Assembly: GCA_013816615.1 (NCBI GenBank)
Contig: JACDED010000006.1
Location: 9,807 to 68,090, forward strand
Reading direction: 5' to 3'
Length of the DNA stretch: 58,284 bases
DNA from: Bacteroidota bacterium
GTDB lineage: Bacteria; Bacteroidota; Bacteroidia; B-17B0; Aurantibacillaceae
Positions 51,362 to 58,284 of the stretch are shown one piece after another. The notes beneath the pieces were generated by a model. The model saw only the letters and a program-made list of their open reading frames with translations. It ran no database searches and was not told the DNA's origin. Numbering within the stretch: position 1 is the first letter of the stretch; every line of letters begins with the position of its first letter. The position numbers were made by a program, and so were the translations under genes.

Positions 51362-52351
51362 TTGAGAAAAACAAAAAACATATTCATTGCATTAATTTTC
51401 ATCTTCTGTTCAAAATTATCTTTTGGACAAATTCGTGTAAATGCTGTTTTAGATTCTTCTAAAATTCGTATTGGCGAGCAGGTTAAATTAGATCTGTATG
51501 TAAACTACGATGCCTCGCAGAACGATCTTAAAATTCAGTGGCCAACAATAGGTGATACCATTACAGGTAAAATAGAAGTAATTTCTGTTACGCAAATTGA
51601 TACAACAATTCCCGATAAAAATAATCCAAGCGTTTTTCAACAACATCAACAAATATTAGTCAGTGCTTACGATAGCGGTTATTTTGCAATTCCCGGTTTT
51701 GAATTTATTGTAAATAACGACACGGCCCATCCGTTCATTACACCAACTCTTTTATTGGAAGTACATACTGTGCCAACAGATACCAGTATGACCAAAACAA
51801 AAGATATTAAACCACCGTTTGATGAAAAGTTTAACTGGAAATGGTATTTAAATTATATCTATTGGGGCGCAGGGATAATTCTTTTTGCGCTTGCTATAGT
51901 ATTGATCACATTGTATTTTTCCCGCAAAAAGAAAAATGTTATTGTTGAACCTGAGAAACCAAAGATTCCTGCACATATTACGGCACTTGCTACACTTGAG
52001 AAAATTAAAGCAGAACAGATCTGGAAAGACGGTCAGGTTAAAGAATATTACTCTTCAATTTCTGATGCTGTTCGTTTATACATTGAAGAGCGTTTTAATG
52101 TATTTGCTTTGGAAAGTACGACTGATGAGATCATGAAAGCTTTCCGCACACAAGTGGTTGATAAGACCAGCAAAGAGAAATTAGAACAAACATTAACCTT
52201 AAGTGATCTTGTGAAGTTTGCAAAGATGACCCCTATTGAAGATGAACACAGATTTACTTTAGAAAATGCTTTTGATTTTGTGAACGGAACAAAACGCGAA
52301 GAAGATATAACAATACCCGAACCACAAACGAATAATCAACCAACACAGTGA
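51362..52351 (+). CDS. BatD-like / DUF4381-like membrane protein of the Bat operon
   Basis: 329 residues. The start is TTG; signal peptide RKTKNIFIALIFIFCSKLSFGQ. A periplasmic beta-domain (RVNAVLDSSKIRIGEQVKLDLYV, then YDSGYFAIPGFEF) resembles the opening of BatD. A membrane helix (YIYWGAGIILFALAIVLITLYF, about 168-189) leads to a cytoplasmic helical domain: KIPAHITALATLEKIKAEQIWKD, YYSSISDAVRLYIEERFNVFALESTTDEIM, seen in DUF4381/Bat-associated proteins. It lies between DUF58 and batA; its stop overlaps the batA GTG start by four bases. The role is unknown; it probably bridges the periplasmic and cytoplasmic partners of the Bat complex. Confidence 0.8.
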   Translation: MRKTKNIFIALIFIFCSKLSFGQIRVNAVLDSSKIRIGEQVKLDLYVNYDASQNDLKIQWPTIGDTITGKIEVISVTQIDTTIPDKNNPSVFQQHQQILVSAYDSGYFAIPGFEFIVNNDTAHPFITPTLLLEVHTVPTDTSMTKTKDIKPPFDEKFNWKWYLNYIYWGAGIILFALAIVLITLYFSRKKKNVIVEPEKPKIPAHITALATLEKIKAEQIWKDGQVKEYYSSISDAVRLYIEERFNVFALESTTDEIMKAFRTQVVDKTSKEKLEQTLTLSDLVKFAKMTPIEDEHRFTLENAFDFVNGTKREEDITIPEPQTNNQPTQ

Positions 52352-53358
52352 TAAGTTATTTTAGCGATATACAGTTTGCTGAAAAGCAATGGTTTTGGTT
52401 AATGTGCGCATTGCCATTAATGATCATTTGGTACATTTGGCGTTTAAAAAAACATGAAGGTGAATTCAATTACTCATCATTTGCACTGTTCCATAAAATA
52501 AGATCTTCAGGTAAAGCAAAATTCAGGCACTCGTTATTTGTTTTACGTTTGTTTGCGTTTGCTTTATTAATTGCAGCCTTGGCAAGACCACAATCGCGCA
52601 GTAGTTGGAAAGATAGTAAAACAGAAGGTATTGACATTGTAATTAGTATGGACGTTTCTCCTTCTATGCTTGCAAAAGATTTTAAACCCAATCGTTTAGA
52701 GGCTGCAAAAGATGTAATGATAGATTTTATTGATGCACGTGTAAATGATAGAATTGGCTTAGTGATATTTGGCGGAGAAGCATTTACACAATGTCCTTTA
52801 ACATCCGACCATAAGGTGCTTAAAAACATGATCCCTGCTATTCGCCCCGGTATGGTAGCAGATGGTACCGCTATTGGTTTAGGGTTGGCAACTGCTGTTG
52901 GTCGTATTAAAGATAGTAAAGCAAAAAGTAAAGTGGTTATTTTAATAAGTGATGGTGTAAGCAATATGGGTGAGATTCCGCCACTTACTGCCGCTGAGCT
53001 AGCTAAAACAATGGAAGCGCGTGTGTATTGCATTGGTGTAGGAACACGTGGTAAAGCTTTAACACCGGTTGCAAGATATACTGAAACGGAATACGAGTAT
53101 GATTATGTGGATGTTGATATAGATGAAAAAACAATGACTGAAATTTCAGATATGACCGGTGGAAAATATTTCAGAGCAACAGATAAAGAAAGCTTAAAAA
53201 ATGTTTATAAGGAAATTGATAAGATGGAGAAAACAATTATCAGTGAAAAGAGTTTTACCAATAAAGCAGAACATTTTTTACCATTGGCTTTAGCGGCTGC
53301 AATTATTTTATTATTAGAATTTTTATTACGTTTTACAATTTTCAGAGCAGTACCATAA
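52348..53358 (+). CDS. batA: BatA, membrane von Willebrand A-domain protein
   Basis: 336 residues. Helices are at about 13-31 (WFWLMCALPLMIIWYIW), about 60-80 (HSLFVLRLFAFALLIAALARP) and at the C-terminus (FLPLALAAAIILLLEFLLRF). The vWA domain has the MIDAS DxSxS as DIVISMDVSPSMLAKDFKPNRLEAAKDVM and later KVVILISDGVSNMGE. GTG start overlapping the previous stop (GTGA). BatA-E were described as aerotolerance proteins in Bacteroides fragilis. BatA is paralogous to BatB, which follows with no gap. Confidence 0.93.
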   Translation: MISYFSDIQFAEKQWFWLMCALPLMIIWYIWRLKKHEGEFNYSSFALFHKIRSSGKAKFRHSLFVLRLFAFALLIAALARPQSRSSWKDSKTEGIDIVISMDVSPSMLAKDFKPNRLEAAKDVMIDFIDARVNDRIGLVIFGGEAFTQCPLTSDHKVLKNMIPAIRPGMVADGTAIGLGLATAVGRIKDSKAKSKVVILISDGVSNMGEIPPLTAAELAKTMEARVYCIGVGTRGKALTPVARYTETEYEYDYVDVDIDEKTMTEISDMTGGKYFRATDKESLKNVYKEIDKMEKTIISEKSFTNKAEHFLPLALAAAIILLLEFLLRFTIFRAVP

Positions 53359-54399
53359 ATGTTTAAGTTTGAACATACTATTTTCTTTTACGCCTTTGCA
53401 GCATTGCCGGTAATGCTGATATTGGTGATGTTGTATTTTGTTTCGCGTAAAAAGAAATTAAAACGTTTAGGGGATGCAAATTTAATAAGTGGTTTAATTC
53501 CTTACTCAAGCAGAAGGAAACGTATTGTTAAAGTTGTTTTATTCTTATCAGGATTTAGTAGTTTGATAATTGCTTTATGTAATCTTCAAACAGGAAGTAA
53601 ATTAACGGAAGTAAAACGTGAAGGTGCTGATCTCATTGTTTGTATTGATGTAAGTAATAGTATGCTGGCGCAGGATCTTAGCCCTAATCGTTTAACACGG
53701 GCAAAATATGCGCTCGAAAAAATGATCGATGGCCTGGAGGGTGATCGTTTGGGATTGGTTGTTTTTGCGGGCGAGGCTTATGTACAGTTACCAATTACAA
53801 CTGATTACAGTGCTGCAAAATTATTTTTAGAATCCATTGGCCCGGGAATTGTTCCGGTTCAAGGTACAAATATTGCAGATGCGATTAAAAAGGCTTCAGA
53901 ATCTTTTAGTACCGATGAAGGAAAGAACCGTGCTATTATTTTGATCACAGATGGTGAAAATCACGATTCAGAAGCAATACAGGCTGCTGAAGAAGCAGGG
54001 AAGAAAGGCATAATGATCAGCACTATTGGTATTGGATCGGCAAATGGTGTTCCCATTCCCATTCTCGAAAATGGTGTGATGAAAGGTTACAGAAAAGATA
54101 AAGAGGGGCAAACCGTTATTACAAAATTAAACTCTAATCTGTTAAAAACAATTGCATCAAAAGGTAATGGTGTGTTTGTACAGGCCAGCCAGGCTGATAT
54201 TGGGCTTGGTGCCGTACTGGATAAAATCAGCGAATTGGATAAAGCACAAATAGAAAATAAGATGTATACGGATTATGAAGATCAGTTTCAATGGTTCTTA
54301 GGTTTGGCATTGATCTTATTTTTTATAGAATTTTTAATTAGTGAAAGAGTTAGTGAGTGGTTTAAAAAAATTAATTTGTACGGTAATGCGGTTAAGTAA
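53359..54399 (+). CDS. batB: BatB, membrane von Willebrand A-domain protein
   Basis: 346 residues. Same layout as BatA: N-terminal helices (FFYAFAALPVMLILVMLYFV and RIVKVVLFLSGFSSLIIALCNL), vWA with LIVCIDVSNSMLAQDLSPNRLTRAKYAL (MIDAS) and RAIILITDGENHDSEAI, and C-terminal helix FQWFLGLALILFFIEFLI. ATG immediately after the batA stop. It probably pairs with BatA as a periplasmic or membrane complex; its cytosolic-side ATPase partner would be MoxR. Confidence 0.93.
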   Translation: MFKFEHTIFFYAFAALPVMLILVMLYFVSRKKKLKRLGDANLISGLIPYSSRRKRIVKVVLFLSGFSSLIIALCNLQTGSKLTEVKREGADLIVCIDVSNSMLAQDLSPNRLTRAKYALEKMIDGLEGDRLGLVVFAGEAYVQLPITTDYSAAKLFLESIGPGIVPVQGTNIADAIKKASESFSTDEGKNRAIILITDGENHDSEAIQAAEEAGKKGIMISTIGIGSANGVPIPILENGVMKGYRKDKEGQTVITKLNSNLLKTIASKGNGVFVQASQADIGLGAVLDKISELDKAQIENKMYTDYEDQFQWFLGLALILFFIEFLISERVSEWFKKINLYGNAVK

Positions 54400-55105
54400 A
54401 TTTAAATATCTTTTTGTTTTTGTATTGTTCTTTGCAACAGGTTTTTTGCTGGCACAAAAAGATGCTATGAAAATTTACGATGGTAATAATTTATACTATA
54501 CAGGCAAAACTATTGATGCGACTGATAGATACAGGGAGGCATTAAAAATAAATCCAAATAATCAAAAAGCAAATTTTAATTTAGGAAACTCATTATATAA
54601 AAACGCTTTACAAATAAAAGCAAGTAAAGAAAACTTTGTACAGGGTGGAAAAAAAGTAACACCTGATTCTTTAGCAGGCCTGGTATTTGAAGAAGCTGCT
54701 CAAAGCTTTGCACAGGTTGCAAATTCCATTTCTAATAAAGATACCTTACACCAGGCATGGCATAACATGGGAAATTGTTATCTTCAAAAAAAGGAATATC
54801 AAAACGCGGTTGATGCTTATAAAAAAGCATTAAAGTTTGATCCTAAAGATGAAGAAACACGTTATAACCTTGCTTATGCTTTAAAGAATTTACCAAAAGA
54901 CAAAAAAGGTGGCGGCGGTAGCAGTCCTAAAGAAGAAGATAAAAACGATCCAAAGAAAAATTCTGCTCCGAAACAAAATCAAATGAATAAAGATCAGGCA
55001 GAGCAATTATTAAAAGCTTTAATGAACCAGGAAAAGAAATTACAGGATAAGCGTAAACAAAAACAAGAAGATCCCGGTAAATCATCTGTAGATAAAGATT
55101 GGTAA
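54386..55105 (+). CDS. batC: BatC, TPR protein
   Basis: 239 residues from ATG 54386. Signal peptide MRLSKFKYLFVFVLFFATGFLLAQ. TPR motifs follow (IYDGNNLYYTGKTIDATDRYREALKINPNN; AWHNMGNCYLQKKEYQNAVDAYKKALKFDPKDEETRYNLAYALKN). The C-terminal half is a charged Lys/Glu/Gln-rich segment (KDKKGGGGSSPKEEDKNDPKK). The track ORF begins at a GTG at 54341 deep inside batB; I use the ATG at 54386 because it starts exactly at the signal peptide. It overlaps batB by 14 bases. Periplasmic scaffold of the Bat complex, by family. Confidence 0.9.
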   Translation: MRLSKFKYLFVFVLFFATGFLLAQKDAMKIYDGNNLYYTGKTIDATDRYREALKINPNNQKANFNLGNSLYKNALQIKASKENFVQGGKKVTPDSLAGLVFEEAAQSFAQVANSISNKDTLHQAWHNMGNCYLQKKEYQNAVDAYKKALKFDPKDEETRYNLAYALKNLPKDKKGGGGSSPKEEDKNDPKKNSAPKQNQMNKDQAEQLLKALMNQEKKLQDKRKQKQEDPGKSSVDKDW

Positions 55106-55124
55106 TTTAATTAATTAAGTAAAA

Positions 55125-56930
55125 ATGGCAATTAACAAAATAAAAACTAAATGGATACTATTTGTATTGGTATCTTGTTTTTTTGCGTTTACAGCAAGAT
55201 CACAAAGTTTTTATGCGCAGGTAAGTTCAAACAAAGCTCAGGTGGGCGTTCCGTTTGAATATGCGCTTGTACTTACCGTTAGCGGATCAAATTTAGTTCA
55301 GCCAACTTTTAAAGATTTTGACATTGTAAGCGGCCCTAATCAAAGTAACAGTGTGCAGTATACGAATGGCGTAATGACTCAGCAAATTGTTATTTCTTAC
55401 GGCCTGGTTGCAAAAAAAGAAGGTAAGTTAACTATTGGCCCGGCAAGCGTTATGGCCGGAGGGCAAAAATTGGAAACCAAACCTATTACCATGGAAGTTG
55501 GTAAAGGTGCCGGCTCAAATCAAATTTCCGGTAATTCAGAAGAAGAACCAAAAATAAATAGTAAGATAAGTGGCGGTGATGTTTTTATTAGAACCGGAGT
55601 AAGCAAAACCAAATGTTATTATGGAGAGCAGATCCTTATTACGCAAAAAGTATATTCACGGTTTTCAATTATTGGATTTAAAAAAATAAATACACCTGCT
55701 TATGATGGTTTTTATGCTCAATCATTAGAGGCTATCAGTAAAGGACAAGTGAGTAATGAGAACGTAGATGGTGTTGTGTATCAAACATACGAGATCTTTA
55801 GAACGCTTGCTACTGCTAATAAATCAGGTAAGATCACTTTAAACCCTATGACTGCGGAAGTGGTTGTAAGAAAACAAACCGCAAACGCGAAACCTAAAAA
55901 TATTTTCGAGCAATTTTTCGGTGCTTCCAATTATGAGGATATTCCTGTAAATGCAAAAAGTAGTGCTTTAACTATTGATGTTGCGCCGATACCTGAAGCC
56001 GGAAAACCTGCCGGATATTATGGAGCTGTTGGTGAATATTCGTACAAAGTAGAGCCATCCCGTAGTGAAGTAAAAGCTAACGACGCCTTCAATTTAAAAT
56101 TAACTATTACAGGTAAAGGAAATATTAAATTGGTAGACGCGCCAAAATTAACTTTGCCGGAAAGCTTTGAGACCTACGATCCTAAAATTACAGAATCGGG
56201 TAATTCAAAAACATTTGATTATTTAATTATACCAAGAAACGAAGGAAATTTTAAATTAGAAAATCTTGATTTCTCATATTTTAGTTTAGATACTAAAAAA
56301 TTCAATACTATTCCCGCACCTGAAATAAGTATTAAAGTACTTCCTGCAGATCCTAACAGTAAAGGCGCGCAAGTGTATGTGCAACAAAGCCAGGTGAAAG
56401 AAACCGAGAATGATATTCGCTACATTAAAAAGGGAGATTTTGTTCTGTTGAAATCAGAAACTGAGTTCTTTAATTCTTCACTTCATATTCTATTGTTGAC
56501 CTTATCAATTCTTGTATTAGGAAGCGGTTTATTCTTAAGAAGAAAGTATATTAAGAATAACAGCAACATGGTTTTAGTTAAAGAGCGTAAGGCCGGAAAA
56601 ATTGCTAAAAAGCAATTAGTGAATGCTGAAAAATTCATGCAACAAAATAAAAAAGATGAATTTTATACTGAAATATTAATGGCATTAAATAGTTATATCA
56701 GTAACAAATTAAATATTCCGATTGCAGACCTTTCACGTGAAAAGATCACGAATGTGCTAACAAAAAAACAAGTTGATCAGCAAAGTATCACCAAACTGGT
56801 TTCAACTTTAGAAACCAGCGAGTACGCAAAATACGCGCCAGGAGCGGTGAGTGGTGATCTGCAACAAGTTTATAAAAATACTGTCGATCTAATAACCGGA
56901 CTTGAAGAACAAATAAATAAAAAAGTATAA
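55125..56930 (+). CDS. batD: BatD, BatD/oxygen-tolerance protein
   Basis: 601 residues. Signal peptide up to about residue 28 (FVLVSCFFAFTARSQS). Periplasmic beta-domains follow: YAQVSSNKAQVGVPFEYALVLTV, PTFKDFDIVSGPNQSNSV, GDVFIRTGVSKTKCYYGEQILITQKVYSR, and a later KVEPSRSEVKANDAFNLKLTITGKGNIK, which repeats the fold. A membrane helix at about 447-470 (LHILLLTLSILVLGSGLFL) is followed by a cytoplasmic part (KLNIPIADLSREKITNVLTKK). Matches the BatD family. It comes 19 bases after batC and ends four bases before batE. Confidence 0.92.
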   Translation: MAINKIKTKWILFVLVSCFFAFTARSQSFYAQVSSNKAQVGVPFEYALVLTVSGSNLVQPTFKDFDIVSGPNQSNSVQYTNGVMTQQIVISYGLVAKKEGKLTIGPASVMAGGQKLETKPITMEVGKGAGSNQISGNSEEEPKINSKISGGDVFIRTGVSKTKCYYGEQILITQKVYSRFSIIGFKKINTPAYDGFYAQSLEAISKGQVSNENVDGVVYQTYEIFRTLATANKSGKITLNPMTAEVVVRKQTANAKPKNIFEQFFGASNYEDIPVNAKSSALTIDVAPIPEAGKPAGYYGAVGEYSYKVEPSRSEVKANDAFNLKLTITGKGNIKLVDAPKLTLPESFETYDPKITESGNSKTFDYLIIPRNEGNFKLENLDFSYFSLDTKKFNTIPAPEISIKVLPADPNSKGAQVYVQQSQVKETENDIRYIKKGDFVLLKSETEFFNSSLHILLLTLSILVLGSGLFLRRKYIKNNSNMVLVKERKAGKIAKKQLVNAEKFMQQNKKDEFYTEILMALNSYISNKLNIPIADLSREKITNVLTKKQVDQQSITKLVSTLETSEYAKYAPGAVSGDLQQVYKNTVDLITGLEEQINKKV

Positions 56931-56934
56931 GCAA

Positions 56935-57693
56935 ATGAAAAAAAGCAATTACATGTTTATTTTATTGGTTTGTCTTTTATCTTTTTCAATAAAAGGGTTT
57001 AGCAACGATCTGCTTGAAAAAGCTGAAAAAGCTTACGACTCAAAAAAATATAAGGAAGCAATTGCCAATTATGAAAAACTGGTTAACGATGGGTATAAGT
57101 CTTACCAGTTGTATTTTAATTTGGGTAATTCTTATTACAGAAATAATGAATTGGGAAAAGCAATTTATTACTATGAGTTAGCAAGAAAAGTAGAACCAGA
57201 TGATGAAGACGTGAGAATTAATTTAGGTATAGCAGCTGCAAAAACAGTTGATAAAATAGATTCGAAAGAGAATTTTTTTATTACCGCTGTAAAAACAAAC
57301 CTGTTATCATCTTTCACTACTAACGCATGGGCCTGGTTCTCTATAATTGCTTTAGCAGTTGCGTGTATTTTGTTTTTTGTTTTCGTAAACTCATCTGTAT
57401 TCATAATAAAACGAATTTCGTTTTTATTAAGCTGTGTTTTATTCATAGCTTTTCTTGCTACTTATTTTTTAGGTTATTCAGCTTTAAAATCTAAAGTTGA
57501 GAACAAGTTTGCTATCATTACAACCAAAGAAGTGAAGATCATGAATGAGCCAACTGCTAATGCAAATTCTAAATTTACCTTACACGAGGGAACTAAAATT
57601 CGTGTTGTTGAAAATAATGGTAACTGGTTGCTTATTAAATTAGATAATGGTAACGAAGGCTGGTTGAAGATAAGCGACGTAGGAATTATTTAA
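56935..57693 (+). CDS. batE: BatE, TPR and SH3-like domain protein
   Basis: 252 residues. Signal peptide (YMFILLVCLLSFSIKGFSN). TPRs are EKAEKAYDSKKYKEAIANYEKLVNDG and YQLYFNLGNSYYRNNELGKAIYYYELARKVEPDDED. Two membrane helices (about 126-170: AWFSIIALAVACILFFVFV and ISFLLSCVLFIAFLATYFLG) lead to an SH3-like domain: MNEPTANANSKFTLHEGTKIRVVENNGNWLLIKLDNGNEGWLK. Last gene of the Bat operon. Its stop overlaps the stop of the convergent hydrolase gene by three or so bases, so no separate terminator lies between them. Confidence 0.92.
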   Translation: MKKSNYMFILLVCLLSFSIKGFSNDLLEKAEKAYDSKKYKEAIANYEKLVNDGYKSYQLYFNLGNSYYRNNELGKAIYYYELARKVEPDDEDVRINLGIAAAKTVDKIDSKENFFITAVKTNLLSSFTTNAWAWFSIIALAVACILFFVFVNSSVFIIKRISFLLSCVLFIAFLATYFLGYSALKSKVENKFAIITTKEVKIMNEPTANANSKFTLHEGTKIRVVENNGNWLLIKLDNGNEGWLKISDVGII

Positions 57694-58284
57694 TTTTTTC
57701 TTACAAAATTTCCCAAAACATTTAAATAAGTGGTAAAGCCCATTCTTACTGGGATTTCACTATGATCAGCGCCATCTACCATGTATTTTTCTTTATAAAC
57801 GCCGTTGTAATTATTGTAAACCACTTGCCCGTGAGTTTTATAGTTTAAAAAATTATCATTTAACCCATGTATCCATAAAAATGGCTGATTTACTTTTTTT
57901 ATTTCTTCAGCATTATCAATTTTAAGATCTGTAAAATAATCCGCAGGCATATTTAATTGTGATGCATCTTGTACCATTACAGCCGCACTTCCAAAAGGCG
58001 CTTCTAAAATTAATTTTGAAGGTAACAGTGTTCGCGGATTTGCGCTTAACTCAGTAGCAGAAGCGGATCCTAAGCTAAAACCATAAATAATTAAACGTTC
58101 ATTTGATAAACCTTTGTCCTTTAACCATTTCATGCAAGCGTCTACATCGGCATACATTGGGTCAGCCGTAAAAGTTGGGGAGCAGGGTAAAAATAGTTAG
58201 CTTTCGGTTCACTAATCCTTAAAGATATCACACACGATTTTATAGAAAACGTATTTCCTTCGGAGCTGATGGAATACTTTGAGA
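57690..58284 (-). CDS. Alpha/beta hydrolase, 5' part outside window
   Basis: The frame stays open to the right edge (codons preceding the first Met read ISEPKANYFYPAPQLFTADP), so the track's Met at 58157 is internal and the N-terminus lies outside. Catalytic motifs are the nucleophile elbow IIYGFSLGSASATELS, acid in FLWIHGLNDNFLNYKTHG and histidine in VDGADHSEIPVRMG. The family covers esterases and peptidase-like enzymes; no specific substrate can be given. Convergent with batE. Confidence 0.85.

Noticed and set aside
54341-54385. GTG start of batC at 54341
   Set aside because: Lies within batB and adds 15 residues ahead of a clean signal peptide starting at ATG 54386.

Overview
The window comes from an AT-rich member of the Bacteroidota. 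The evidence is a type IX secretion (T9SS) sorting domain, a giant gliding-associated adhesin with SprB repeats and a CHU_C-type tail, DUF4270 and DUF4249 lipoproteins, a complete Bat aerotolerance operon, and promoters of the Bacteroidota TTTG / TAnnTTTG type. I see no rRNA, tRNA, CRISPR array, prophage or classical insertion sequence. The genus cannot be named from the sequence alone.

Layout. 0-4 kb: 3' part of secA, then a T9SS cargo protein. 4.0-4.3 kb: three different extragenic repeats side by side. 4.3-10.5 kb: glyQS, an MBOAT plus SGNH pair for polysaccharide O-acylation, panC, and a stand-alone GT5 glycogen-synthase-like domain. 10.6-16.9 kb: DUF4270 lipoprotein, polysaccharide deacetylase, DUF4249 lipoprotein, dnaK and a very small SecG. 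17-21.6 kb: an unknown lipoprotein, a large membrane / redoxin / PAS / PP2C phosphatase fusion, and a GPH-type MFS transporter directly behind it. 21.8-31.9 kb (all minus): a run containing two cyclopropane-synthase-type methyltransferases, DUF1365, an FAD oxidoreductase, an alpha/beta hydrolase and DUF1295, preceded by ubiE, a heptose-type PfkB kinase and an aminotransferase. 32-43.2 kb (minus): the 2542-residue adhesin, a sterol-desaturase-type hydroxylase, a GNAT, hflX and a SirB2-cytochrome c protein. 43.3-49.2 kb (plus): two secreted amidohydrolases with a small nuclease gene between them, then pdxA. 49.4-57.7 kb: moxR, DUF58, a BatD-like gene and batA-batE. The right edge cuts an alpha/beta hydrolase.

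Two observations stand out. First, two unrelated PD-(D/E)XK-type nuclease genes (GxxExxY at 24 kb, DUF559 at 46.6 kb) each lie between inverted copies of a palindromic or word-repeat element. In both cases the repeat arms are translated as part of the neighbouring genes (a C-terminal tail, an N-terminal extension, or a new start). They look like small nuclease-repeat cassettes that insert at gene borders. Second, the redoxin-PAS-PP2C phosphatase and GPH transporter converge on a lipid-modifying cluster of the kind that accompanies singlet-oxygen or furan-fatty-acid functions in alphaproteobacteria. This suggests a redox-sensing and membrane-lipid-remodelling locus.

Readings are by eye. Start sites were moved from the ORF track for panC, DUF1365, the cytochrome c gene and batC, with reasons given. 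secA and the last hydrolase are partial.
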